Origin: Leptolyngbya sp. FACHB-261 | Lineage (GTDB): Bacteria; Cyanobacteriota; Cyanobacteriia; FACHB-261 | Direction of reading: 5' to 3' | DNA length: 64,000 nt | Assembly: GCF_014696065.1 (NCBI RefSeq) | Contig: NZ_JACJPL010000001.1 | Coordinates: 372,001-436,000 of the forward strand | Part shown: piece after piece, positions 27,437-35,280 of the stretch | Numbering within the stretch: position 1 is the first letter of the stretch | How the letters are laid out: each line of letters opens with the position of its first letter | Program-made: the position numbers and the translations under genes | The notes under the pieces: model-generated | Database searches by the model: none | Seen by the model: only the letters and a program-made list of their open reading frames with translations | What the model was told of the DNA's origin: nothing

Positions 27437-27823
27437 ATGGAGGAAAAAACTCAGATCACCCGTGACGGTCTGAGGGTACACGTGCTAAAACCGGTCGGTC
27501 GGTTAGATATTACATCTGCCTGGCAATTTCGCCTTAAGCTGCAGAATTGTATCGCAGAATACCAACACGTCGTACTTAACTTAGCTCAAGTTCAGTTCAT
27601 TGACAGCTCCGGTTTGACAGCCCTGGTAGCCGGTATACGGGATGCAGATAAAGTTAAGGGCAGTTTGCGCCTGTGCAATATCAACCCTGTGGCACGCTTG
27701 GTGTTTGAAGTAACGATGATGGACACCGTGTTTGAGATTTTTGATGATGAGGCGCAGGCTTTAGCTGCCAGTTTCCCCGTGGCAGTTGAGCGAGAGCAGC
27801 CATCCCCAAATCCAGCTGAGTAG
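27437..27823 (+). CDS. STAS-domain anti-sigma-factor antagonist-like protein
   Basis: 128 residues from the ATG at 27437; the frame is open from 27395, but GGAG lies about eleven bases before the chosen ATG and the domain begins only after it. The STAS fold is shown by PVGRLDITSAWQF and VVLNLAQVQFIDSSGLTALVAG, in which the DSSG motif (Asp56-Ser57-Ser58-Gly59) holds the Ser that a cognate kinase phosphorylates. Known relatives (SpoIIAA, RsbV) free a partner when dephosphorylated. The next gene encodes a receiver-linked PP2C-type phosphatase that could do this, so the two probably form a partner-switching pair. No kinase partner lies within the window. Confidence 0.87.
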   Translation: MEEKTQITRDGLRVHVLKPVGRLDITSAWQFRLKLQNCIAEYQHVVLNLAQVQFIDSSGLTALVAGIRDADKVKGSLRLCNINPVARLVFEVTMMDTVFEIFDDEAQALAASFPVAVEREQPSPNPAE

Positions 27824-27921
27824 CGCGTTTTTCAGAACCTGACTAGGCTGGATTAAAGCAATGGTTCTTTGTAGCCAAGTCGCACCTGTCATCTTCACAC
27901 CCATTGCGTAGGGTAATAGGC

Positions 27922-29676
27922 ATGGGCCAGTCGGATGAAAAGCTCAAGCTGATGGTGGTCGATGATGAGCCAGATAATCTCGATCTGCTCTACCGTACCT
28001 TTCGTCGGGATTTTGAGGTATTACGGGCGGATAGCGGTCAGACCGCTTTAGCTCAGCTAGAGCAGGTCGGTGAAGTGGCGGTGATCATCTCCGATCAGCG
28101 CATGCCAGAGATGGGAGGCATCGAGTTTCTCAGCCGCACCGTTGAGCAGTTTCCCGACACGCTGCGCATTGTCCTCACCGGCTATACCGATGTGGAAGAT
28201 TTGGTGGAGGCGATCAACACCGGCAAGGTATTCAAGTACATCACCAAGCCCTGGGACCCAGAAGAACTGCGTGTGGTCGTTCGTCAAGCTGCCGAAACTT
28301 ACCGCGTCCTCAAGCAGCGCACCGAGGAACTCAACCGGGCTCTGCAACGGGAATTTTTGCTCAATGCGATCACCACTGCGATTCGAGAGTCGCTGGATGT
28401 CAGTAGCATTCTGAAAACGCTGGTTGAGATCGTTGGGCGAACGTTTGGGGCCAGCTGTTGTGTTCTGCGTCTGGTCGAGTTGCAGCCCCAAGGTGGAGTC
28501 CGCTTGAGCGCAGAGGCGTTTGAGTATCGCAAGCCTAAGTTGTTAGAAGCGGCAGAGCCGGAAATAGCAAACCTAGAATCAGCCAACTCAGAAACCAGCC
28601 CCGAAACCAGCTCAGAAGAGCCCGGCGGTTGTGAAGCTTTAGCGCAGGCTGCTGCGACCACGCTGCTCACTCAGTTAGACGCTTCCAGCCCTTTGCCCCA
28701 ACAGCTTTCGGTACCCTTGATCCATCGAACGATGCTGCTGGCAGTGCTCTCGATTTATCAAATGGATCTGCCCCGGTCCTGGCGAGCCGAAGATACGCAG
28801 CTCATTGAGGTAGTGGCACAGCAAGCCGCTCTGGCCCTGTCTCAAGCCAGGCTTTATCAACAGACGCAAGCACAGGCGCAACAACTGCACTCTGAGTTGG
28901 AAGTTGCGCGTCAGATCCAGTCCAATCTGCTGCGTCAGACCTGGCCAGAAATTCCCGGTTTGCGCATTCAGGCTTGTTGCTATCCGGCCCAGGCAGTCGG
29001 CGGCGATTTTTTTGAGGTGTTTGTTCACCCTGAAGGTGACGTCTGGCTGGCAGTAGGCGACGTAGCGGGCAAAGGCGTTCCAGCAGCTCTGTTCATGGCC
29101 AGTCTGCTGTCGGTGCTGCGCCGCGAAGTTTCTCAGGCTGATGCAGGTTCGCCGGATGTAGTTCTGCACACGCTTAACGAATGTTTGGCTGAAGATCTGA
29201 TTGGCAATAACCGCTTTATCACCATGCTCCTGGCTCGCTACACGCCAGAAACCCGTGAGCTAACCTACGCCAGCGCAGGACATGTCTACCCCCTGCTGTG
29301 GTCCCAGGCTGACCTGAATGGGCAGGGCAAGCCCCGCTACCTCAAGGCAAGGGGTCTACCTTTGGGCATTCTGCCTGTGTGGCGAGGAACGGGCGAAACT
29401 TTGACCCTAGAGCCTGGACAGACGCTACTGTTACTGAGTGATGGCGTGACTGAGGCCTCAGTGCAGGGAACCCCACTACGAGAAGCCTTTGCCGCTTCTG
29501 CCCTAGACGGGCAGGGCATTGGGCAGGGCGTTCTGTTGGAACAAGACGGCCTCTGGCACTTGCTGCGCAACCTGGCTGCCGGTGCCTTCGATCTCAATCG
29601 TCTGCTCGACCAGGTACAGGCGCAAGCAGGACCGCAGGAGGACGACCAGACTCTGCTGTCGCTAGAGATTATCTAG
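27922..29676 (+). CDS. Receiver-linked SpoIIE/RsbU-type serine phosphatase
   Basis: About 584 residues. Residues 8-125 are a response-regulator receiver: VVDDEPDN, phospho-acceptor Asp58 in IISDQRMPEMGG, Thr86 and KP at 109-110. Residues about 150-320 look like a GAF-type sensor domain, interrupted by an acidic Ser/Glu-rich stretch. Residues about 325-584 are a PP2C-type (SpoIIE) phosphatase with AVGGDFFEVF, AVGDVAGKGVPAALFMA, YASAGHVYPLLW and LLLLSDGVTEAS, which contain the metal-binding Asp residues. The listed frame begins with TTG; the ATG at 27922, eight bases after AGGG, is preferred. The phosphatase probably dephosphorylates the STAS protein 98 bp upstream in response to a two-component kinase not seen here. 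Confidence 0.9.
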   Translation: MGQSDEKLKLMVVDDEPDNLDLLYRTFRRDFEVLRADSGQTALAQLEQVGEVAVIISDQRMPEMGGIEFLSRTVEQFPDTLRIVLTGYTDVEDLVEAINTGKVFKYITKPWDPEELRVVVRQAAETYRVLKQRTEELNRALQREFLLNAITTAIRESLDVSSILKTLVEIVGRTFGASCCVLRLVELQPQGGVRLSAEAFEYRKPKLLEAAEPEIANLESANSETSPETSSEEPGGCEALAQAAATTLLTQLDASSPLPQQLSVPLIHRTMLLAVLSIYQMDLPRSWRAEDTQLIEVVAQQAALALSQARLYQQTQAQAQQLHSELEVARQIQSNLLRQTWPEIPGLRIQACCYPAQAVGGDFFEVFVHPEGDVWLAVGDVAGKGVPAALFMASLLSVLRREVSQADAGSPDVVLHTLNECLAEDLIGNNRFITMLLARYTPETRELTYASAGHVYPLLWSQADLNGQGKPRYLKARGLPLGILPVWRGTGETLTLEPGQTLLLLSDGVTEASVQGTPLREAFAASALDGQGIGQGVLLEQDGLWHLLRNLAAGAFDLNRLLDQVQAQAGPQEDDQTLLSLEII

Positions 29677-29709
29677 GGACTTTCACAGGTAGGCTCTGGT
29701 AGCTCTGGC

Positions 29710-29739
29710 TGACTGCGTTTCTGGTTGACTGCGTTTCTG
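29710..29739. repeat. 16-bp-period tandem repeat
   Basis: TGACTGCGTTTCTG occurs at 29710-29723 and again at 29726-29739, just after the phosphatase gene and about 80 bp before the RuBisCO-activase-like start. GCTCTGG is also doubled immediately upstream. Confidence 0.75.
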
Positions 29740-29816
29740 CCTGGGCGCTCTGCCGTGGACAGATATCGCTAAGATGCGAGGGAGCCCGCATACGCATTGA
29801 ACCTGCATTGGTAACC

Positions 29817-30809
29817 ATGGATTACTACATTCCTGACCGCTTCCGCGATAGGGTTGCTCTGCACATCGCCAAGAATTTTGTTGAGTTGCCCAAGGTCCAG
29901 CCTGCCCTAATTTTGGGCGTGCATGGCGCTAAAGGTGAAGGCAAATCCTTCATGGTGGAGCGCATTTTAGAAGAAATGCGCGCCTTGACGATTCATATTG
30001 CGGCTGGTGAACTGGAAAGCCCAGACGCGGGTGAACCGGGTCGCATGATCCGCGTGCGCTACCTTGAGGCAGCAGAATTAGTACAGGTCCGGGGCAAAGT
30101 TGCGGTACTCGTGATCCACGATATCGACGCAGGTGCGGGTCGTTGGGCAGGCGCAACCCAATACACCGTTAACACGCAGATCGTCACAGCCACGCTGATG
30201 GCGATTGCCGATAACCCGACCAGGGTGCAACTGCCTGGTAGTTACTCGTCTGAGCCAACAGCACGGGTGCCGATTATTGTGACTGGCAACGACTTTTCAA
30301 CTCTTTATGCACCACTGACCCGAGACGGTCGGATGACCAAGTTCCTCTGGCAACCGGCGACGGAAGAGCGACGGGAAATTGTGCGGCAGTTATTTAGTGA
30401 AGACCGCATCGCTCAGGCCGAGGTAGATCGCTTGGTGGCTCACTTCCCTGATCGGCCCGTAGATTTCTTTGGTGCGATCCGTTCGCGGCTTTACGATGAC
30501 CAACTGCTCTCCCAACTTAAGAACTGGGGTCTGGAGAACATCAACCTCAAGCTTGTGAACAATGATGGTAAGCCTCCAGTCTTTGACCCGCCCAGGCTAA
30601 CGCTGGATCTGTTGGTGCATTGGGGCGAGCAGATCGAGCAAGAGCAGAGTGCAATTGACAGTGGTCTATCCAGTGAGTACATGGGGCTCAACCACAGTTC
30701 AAGACAGGAGCAACCGAGACAGGAGTCAAACTCAGGTCAGAACTCAAACCGTGGTGCTTCTCGCTCCCTGGAGTACGGCTACGACCGGCCCCGCTTTGGT
30801 GAGCGGTAA
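29817..30809 (+). CDS. rca: RuBisCO-activase-like AAA+ ATPase (Rca), no SSU-like C-terminal domain
   Basis: 330 residues. The AAA+ core resembles cyanobacterial RuBisCO activases: N-terminal YYIPDRFRDRVALHIAKNF, P-loop GAKGEGKS at residues 37-44, GELESPDAGEPGRMIRVRY, Walker B VLVIHDIDAGAGRW (Asp102 and Asp104), TQYTVNTQIV, LPGSYSSEP and VPIIVTGNDFSTLYAPL with the sensor Asn. Known Rca proteins use ATP to release inhibitory sugar phosphates from RuBisCO. Many cyanobacterial forms carry a C-terminal RbcS-like domain; here the core ends near residue 275 and a 55-residue Ser/Gln/Asn-rich tail follows. The frame begins at a TTG three codons earlier; the ATG at 29817 is preferred. A propeller lipoprotein gene starts 12 bp downstream; no rbcL, rbcX or rbcS is nearby. 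Confidence 0.88.
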   Translation: MDYYIPDRFRDRVALHIAKNFVELPKVQPALILGVHGAKGEGKSFMVERILEEMRALTIHIAAGELESPDAGEPGRMIRVRYLEAAELVQVRGKVAVLVIHDIDAGAGRWAGATQYTVNTQIVTATLMAIADNPTRVQLPGSYSSEPTARVPIIVTGNDFSTLYAPLTRDGRMTKFLWQPATEERREIVRQLFSEDRIAQAEVDRLVAHFPDRPVDFFGAIRSRLYDDQLLSQLKNWGLENINLKLVNNDGKPPVFDPPRLTLDLLVHWGEQIEQEQSAIDSGLSSEYMGLNHSSRQEQPRQESNSGQNSNRGASRSLEYGYDRPRFGER

Positions 30810-30821
30810 GTTAGGCGAACG

Positions 30822-31397
30822 GTGAAGCGAGTAGATTCACTCAAGCGCCTGAAGCCTTTCTCCTGGTGGATGGCAGTGCTGCTGGGTTTAACCGGCTGCA
30901 TTGGTGGCCCAGTGCGACAAACACCAGGGGTTGATCTCTTTGGTCGGGGGCTGAATAGTCAGCTAGGCGATGAAATGCCTGCCTTCAATTACGACGGCAG
31001 CCTCCTGGCCTTTACCTCTGACCGGAACGGCAGACGGGACATCTATTTGTATGACGTGCGCCAGCGACGGCTGTTGCCCTTGCCCGGTTTGAACTATCCG
31101 GACTCTGTGCAGGAGCAACCGTCGTTGAGCGGCGACGGGCGCTATTTAGCCTATGTCTCAGAGCAGCGCGGCAAAGCCGATATTTTTGTCTATGACCGGG
31201 CTAGCCAGGAGGCTCGGCTGATTACAGGTGACTTTATCGGCTCCGTTGCCCAACCCAGTCTCAGCGGTGACGGGCGTTTGCTCAGCTTTGAGACGAACCG
31301 TAGAGGCCAGTGGGATGTAGAAATTTTCGACCTGGGCAACTTAGATCCAGGAGTACAGCCCAAACCAGTTCGCTCTGCACCTAAGGAATCACCCTAA
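30822..31397 (+). CDS. PD40/TolB-like beta-propeller lipoprotein
   Basis: 191 residues with a GTG start. The hydrophobic N-terminal segment (about 13-25) ends in LTGC, a lipobox with Cys26, so it is probably anchored as a lipoprotein. Residues 45-175 contain three WD40-like PD40 blades: FNYDGSLLAFTSDRNGRRDIYL, SLSGDGRYLAYVSEQRGKADIFV and SLSGDGRLLSFETNRRGQWDVEIF, as in TolB-type propellers. Three blades cannot close a six- or seven-blade ring, so it may be a shortened form or may oligomerise. It begins 12 bp after the RuBisCO-activase-like gene and looks co-transcribed with it, although a cytoplasmic carbon-fixation role for an exported protein is not obvious. The exact function is unknown. 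Confidence 0.8.
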   Translation: MKRVDSLKRLKPFSWWMAVLLGLTGCIGGPVRQTPGVDLFGRGLNSQLGDEMPAFNYDGSLLAFTSDRNGRRDIYLYDVRQRRLLPLPGLNYPDSVQEQPSLSGDGRYLAYVSEQRGKADIFVYDRASQEARLITGDFIGSVAQPSLSGDGRLLSFETNRRGQWDVEIFDLGNLDPGVQPKPVRSAPKESP

Positions 31398-31660
31398 TAG
31401 ACAGAGATAGATGGAGGCTCTAGCCTGAAACGCAACTCTTATTATTAGGCAGGTCATTAGGCAGATAGCGTTGCAGCACTGCCAAGCCTAGTGGCAAAAA
31501 GCTGAACCCCCAGCGTCGTCCAAACCCAGGAAAAGCGGCTTGCGACCACAAGCGGAAAGTCCTACAGTTTTAGGCCGGTTATCCCTTTGGATTTGAAATG
31601 GGGATGTCTTAGACTGAAGCTTCTGTCAAATTTGATAACGATGCCAGGAGGGTTACGGTT

Positions 31661-33646
31661 ATGAGGGTCCGAAACGTGCAAGGTCTCTCCCAGAGCGAGC
31701 AACGCAACAGCCAAAATCCAGCAGAGCCCGGCAGTGCTCTGATGATTTCTCGTCCGAAGCCCACCTGGACAGTCCTTGAAAGCGAAGAGCTATATCGGAT
31801 CAGCGGCTGGGGAGAGCCTTACTTCAGCATCAACCACGCTGGACATGTCACCGTCTCGCCGCAGGGCGACCGGGGAGGCTCCCTAGATCTGTATGAGTTA
31901 GTCAATGATCTGGCTGCCCGCAATTTGGGCTTGCCCCTGTTGATTCGCTTCTCAGATATTCTTGAAGACCGCATCGAGCGTCTGAACGCTTGCTTTGCCC
32001 GTGCCATTGCTCGCTACAACTACGATGGCGTCTATCGCGGCGTCTTCCCGGTTAAGGTTAACCAGCAGCGCCATATTATCGAAGCGATTGTTCGCTTTGG
32101 CAAAGCTCACCAATACGGTTTAGAAGCTGGAGCGAAACCAGAACTGCTGATCGCGCTTGCCACCCTGAAAACACCCGGCGCGCTGCTAATCTGCAATGGT
32201 TACAAAGACCGCGAGTATATCGAGACAGCTCTGTTAGCGCGTCGCTTGGGCCATAACACCATCATCGTGGCTGAGCAGCTTAGCGAAGTGCGGTTGATCA
32301 TTGAAACAGCGCGTCGTTTAGGGGTTGAGCCAGTAATTGGGGTACGCGCCAAACTCAGCACCAGAGGTATCAACCGTTGGGGCAGTTCCACCGGCGACCG
32401 CGCTAAATTTGGTTTAACGGTGCCTGAAATTATTGAAGCCGTAGAGCAGTTGCGCGAAGCTAATATGCTGAATGCATTGCAACTGATGCACTTTCATATC
32501 GGCTCCCAAATTTCTGCGATTGCCACGATCAAAGAAGCGATTCGTGAAGCCTCTCAGATTTACGTGAATCTTGCCAAGCTGGGTGCAAATATGCGCTACC
32601 TGGATGTTGGTGGGGGCTTAGGTGTGGATTATGACGGCTCTCAAACTAACTTCCACGCTTCCAAGAACTACAACATGCAGAACTACGCCAATGACGTAGT
32701 CGCTGAGGTCAAAGAAGCTTGTCAAGATGAAGAGCTGCCAGTACCGACGCTAATCAGCGAAAGTGGTCGTGCTATTGCTTCCCACCAATCGGTATTGGTG
32801 TTCGACGTGCTGGGTGTCAGCGAAGTCAAAGCGGCTGAACCCGAACCCGCAGGGGAAGACGATCACTTGGTGATTCGTAATCTCTACGACACCTATTTGT
32901 CGATCAATCGCGACAATTTCCAGGAAGCTTACAACGACGCTTTTCAGTTCAAAGAAGAGGCCGTTAGTTTGTTCTCGTTTGGCTATTTGAGCCTGCAAGA
33001 ACGGGCCCGTGCTGAGCGATTGTTCTGGGAGTGCTGCAAGCGCATTCAGAAGATTGTGCGAGAACTGGATTATGTGCCCGATGATTTGGAGGATCTAGAG
33101 AAGATCCTGGCATCGATTTATTACTGCAACCTCTCGGTGTTTCAGTCGGCTCCTGACAGCTGGGCGATCGATCAGCTGTTTCCAATCATGCCAATTCATC
33201 GTTTGGATGAAGAGCCAACCGAGCGGGGCACACTTGCCGATTTAACCTGCGATAGTGATGGCAAAATCGATCAATTCATCGACCTGCGCGATGTGAAGCC
33301 TCTGCTGGAGTTGCACAAGTGGCGCGAGGGCGAACCCTATTACCTGGGCATGTTCTTGAACGGAGCCTACCAGGAAATCATGGGCAATCTGCACAACTTG
33401 TTTGGCGACACCAACGCCGTGCATATTCATTTGGCGCCCGACGGCTACCGCATTGAGCATGTAGTTAAAGGCGACTCCATGAAAGAAGTGCTGGGATATG
33501 TCCAATACGACAGCGAGGACATGATCGAGAGTGTGCGGCAAGAAACGGAGCGTGCCCTCAAGGAAAAGCGCATCACCCTGCAGGAGTCGCAAATGCTGCT
33601 GCAAAACTACGAGCGCACCCTGAGCCGCTACACCTATCTGGCTTAG
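31661..33646 (+). CDS. speA: Biosynthetic arginine decarboxylase
   Basis: 661 residues, normal length for the SpeA family. The pyridoxal-phosphate site is GVFPVKVNQQRH with Lys132, and the substrate/cofactor loops GGGLGVDYDGS, ISESGRAIASHQ and the C-terminal HLAPDGYRIEH region are all present. The enzyme removes CO2 from arginine to give agmatine, the first step of putrescine and spermidine synthesis in most cyanobacteria. AGGAGG lies nine bases before the ATG. It stands alone: 263 bp from the upstream gene and followed by a long palindrome at 33734-33766, so it is likely monocistronic. Regulatory sites in the upstream gap could not be identified. Confidence 0.95.
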   Translation: MRVRNVQGLSQSEQRNSQNPAEPGSALMISRPKPTWTVLESEELYRISGWGEPYFSINHAGHVTVSPQGDRGGSLDLYELVNDLAARNLGLPLLIRFSDILEDRIERLNACFARAIARYNYDGVYRGVFPVKVNQQRHIIEAIVRFGKAHQYGLEAGAKPELLIALATLKTPGALLICNGYKDREYIETALLARRLGHNTIIVAEQLSEVRLIIETARRLGVEPVIGVRAKLSTRGINRWGSSTGDRAKFGLTVPEIIEAVEQLREANMLNALQLMHFHIGSQISAIATIKEAIREASQIYVNLAKLGANMRYLDVGGGLGVDYDGSQTNFHASKNYNMQNYANDVVAEVKEACQDEELPVPTLISESGRAIASHQSVLVFDVLGVSEVKAAEPEPAGEDDHLVIRNLYDTYLSINRDNFQEAYNDAFQFKEEAVSLFSFGYLSLQERARAERLFWECCKRIQKIVRELDYVPDDLEDLEKILASIYYCNLSVFQSAPDSWAIDQLFPIMPIHRLDEEPTERGTLADLTCDSDGKIDQFIDLRDVKPLLELHKWREGEPYYLGMFLNGAYQEIMGNLHNLFGDTNAVHIHLAPDGYRIEHVVKGDSMKEVLGYVQYDSEDMIESVRQETERALKEKRITLQESQMLLQNYERTLSRYTYLA

Positions 33647-33733
33647 CTGGACTTGCATGGGCTGGGCTTAGATTAACTGAGGCCAGCCAGGAGTTGAGTA
33701 GAAAAGCTGAACGGAAAAGTTAAACAGAAAACC

Positions 33734-33766
33734 GTAATAGGGGCGCAGGTCTTGCGCCCCTATTAC
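33734..33766 (+). repeat. Perfect 14-bp palindrome downstream of speA
   Basis: GTAATAGGGGCGCA (33734-33747) and TGCGCCCCTATTAC (33753-33766) are exact reverse complements with a five-base loop. It could end speA transcription, but no T-run follows on either side. The symmetry and G/C-rich core also fit a dispersed REP-like or MITE-like palindrome. Confidence 0.8.
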
Positions 33767-33819
33767 AATTTGGGAACACAACGACGACGTGACTTTACAA
33801 AAAAAACTGGGAGGTTCTG

Positions 33820-34530
33820 ATGGCGAATCTTGATCTTGCAGAACCAGATGTCTTTCAGGGGCAATTCGGCACCTTCACGCTGACGCAGGCGGATCGTTTG
33901 GGTGTGAAAGTTTATCGTGGGGCCCTAGCAGTAGCAGCTGCAAGCTTTGCCTTGGGAACCGTGGCTGTGCTCACTCAGGGTCCAACCCCGGACGTCCTCA
34001 CTCTACTGACTGGACTATTTGCGCTGTTCTCTATTGCCTTGGGGGTGTCGCTATGGACCATTCATATTTACCTGGCTCCCCTACATCGACTACTGCAAGT
34101 GTGTTGGGGCATCGGCTGTACAGCAGCATTGGGGGTTGCCCTGGCCTGGCCTGAGCCGCTCTTGTTGACAATTTATAATCGCCCGCTCACCTTGTTAGGC
34201 GTTGGTTTTCTGTTTGTCGCCTTAACCGGGATCTACTTCAAAGAGGCCTTTTGTTTTGCGCGACTAGAAACTAAAGTGCTAACGCCACTGGTGCCTGTCT
34301 TATTGTTGGGGCACTTGGTGGGCATTCTGCCGCTAGCTTGGGAGCAAGCCTTACTTGGGATATGGGCTGTGTTATTCGGGGTATTCGCACTGCGTAAGGT
34401 GTTTCAGGAAATCCCCCCGGACGTCGGGGACAAAACGGTCTACGAGTATTTACGTCAACGCCAGCAACAGCAACATCAAGAACAAAGCGAGCACGTCACG
34501 CCTGAGCAAACCTCGGAGCAATCAGTGTAG
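33820..34530 (+). CDS. DUF2301 family integral membrane protein
   Basis: 236 residues with about six hydrophobic helices between residues 28 and 190, then a Gln/Glu-rich cytoplasmic tail (about residues 205-236). The region YFKEAFCFARLETK and the flanking helices match DUF2301-type membrane proteins found in cyanobacteria and plastid-related genomes; that identification is from memory. The biochemical role is not known. GGGAGG precedes the ATG by about ten bases. It stands between the palindrome after speA and an inverted repeat at 34533-34565, so it is probably transcribed on its own. Confidence 0.7.
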   Translation: MANLDLAEPDVFQGQFGTFTLTQADRLGVKVYRGALAVAAASFALGTVAVLTQGPTPDVLTLLTGLFALFSIALGVSLWTIHIYLAPLHRLLQVCWGIGCTAALGVALAWPEPLLLTIYNRPLTLLGVGFLFVALTGIYFKEAFCFARLETKVLTPLVPVLLLGHLVGILPLAWEQALLGIWAVLFGVFALRKVFQEIPPDVGDKTVYEYLRQRQQQQHQEQSEHVTPEQTSEQSV

Positions 34531-34532
34531 AG

Positions 34533-34565
34533 ATTGAGTTAGAGATAGCAAATCTGTAACTCAAT
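34533..34565 (+). terminator. Hairpin after the DUF2301 gene
   Basis: ATTGAGTTA (34533-34541) pairs with TAACTCAAT (34557-34565), and AGAT/ATCT extends the stem inward after one mismatch. It begins three bases after the stop codon. There is no T-run, so intrinsic termination is plausible but unproven; it could also stabilise the 3' end. Confidence 0.5.
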
Positions 34566-34741
34566 GTATAGACGCTGATGTAGGAGGGACAAAAGCGAAA
34601 CAAGAGTGTTCAGAAACACCCTTTTGCAGCGCCCAGGGCTACTATAAATCTCCCTTGAGTAGAGTATCTGGAGCTGCTCCTATGCAGTATGTTGATCAGC
34701 TAGTGAAGATAACTTCACGAAACATAAGCTAGGAGAGAAAC

Positions 34742-34918
34742 ATGAACTGGAAAACCCTTTGCCTGATCGCTGGTCTAGCAGCCACCGTATCCCTAACCGC
34801 TTGTGCCTCCGGTACTGATGGCGGTGCTGGTGGTACAGGGGGTACGGGTGGTACGGGTGCTGGCGATGCAGCTAGCCCTGTAGCACCAGTTGAAACCCCC
34901 GCGGCTTCCCCCACCTGA
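34742..34918 (+). CDS. Small Gly/Thr-rich lipoprotein (58 residues)
   Basis: A 58-residue protein found by hand. A basic start (MNWK), a hydrophobic stretch (about residues 5-18) and LTAC give a clean lipobox with Cys21 as the lipidated residue. The mature part is Gly/Thr-rich (about residues 24-43, GGTGGTGGT) and ends in a Pro/Ala/Val tail. AGGAGAGAAAC stands directly upstream of the ATG, a good ribosome-binding site. No family is recognised; such small lipoproteins are usually exported envelope proteins. It is not obviously co-transcribed with neighbours and is followed by a partial inverted repeat at 35027-35047. Confidence 0.72.
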   Translation: MNWKTLCLIAGLAATVSLTACASGTDGGAGGTGGTGGTGAGDAASPVAPVETPAASPT

Positions 34919-35026
34919 TTTTGGTTAGCCTCAAAGCTTTCCGACAGTTTTAGCCAAGGCTGAAACTGAGTAGAAGGTTTAATGTTTTAGCCTAAGTTCA
35001 GGTAGCTTGCAGGCCATATCAGAATT

Positions 35027-35047
35027 GCTCCTCACACAGTGAGCAGC
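35027..35047 (+). terminator. Weak hairpin with short T-run
   Basis: GCTCCTCAC (35027-35035), loop ACA, GTGAGCAGC (35039-35047): a 9-bp stem with one mismatch, followed by TTTGG. Plausible end of the small lipoprotein transcript, but it lies about 110 bp downstream. Confidence 0.4.
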
Positions 35048-35077
35048 TTTGGTAGCCAATCTAGTTATCGCTAAGCT

Positions 35078-35128
35078 ACTGGCTCTGATCACTGGCTCTA
35101 GATCACTGGCTCTAGACCACTGGCTGAG
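35078..35128. repeat. 14-bp-period tandem repeat
   Basis: ACTGGCTCTGATC (35078-35090), ACTGGCTCTAGATC (35091-35104), ACTGGCTCTAGACC (35105-35118) and ACTGGCTGAG (35119-35128) run head to tail: three and a half degenerate units in non-coding DNA. Confidence 0.85.
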
Positions 35129-35280
35129 GTTAAGGGGATCAGGATTCAGGCAGCCACTTGCCAGGCTCGTACAGGGGTTTCATGCCCCAGGGCCCCCCTG
35201 AAGTTTGTTGAGATTTGAGTGTTGGCATCAACTGTCCGGCTTAGTTTGGCTTTAGTTTGGCATCTTAGGTATTCAGGCTT

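Larger units (their letters stand above)
34919..35280. other. Repeat-bearing intergenic region
   Basis: No gene seen between the small lipoprotein and the convergent cysteine hydrolase. It contains a hairpin at 35027-35047, an ACTGGCTCTAGATC-type tandem repeat at 35078-35128 and a shorter near-repeat GGCTTAGTTT/GGCTTTAGTTT at 35238-35258. Confidence 0.65.

Noticed and set aside
28057-28491. 144-residue minus-strand frame opposite the receiver domain gene
   Set aside because: Antisense to unmistakable receiver motifs.
35078-35128. Possible CRISPR remnant or attachment site
   Set aside because: Units are 13-14 bp, degenerate and without spacers; no cas, integrase or tRNA gene nearby.
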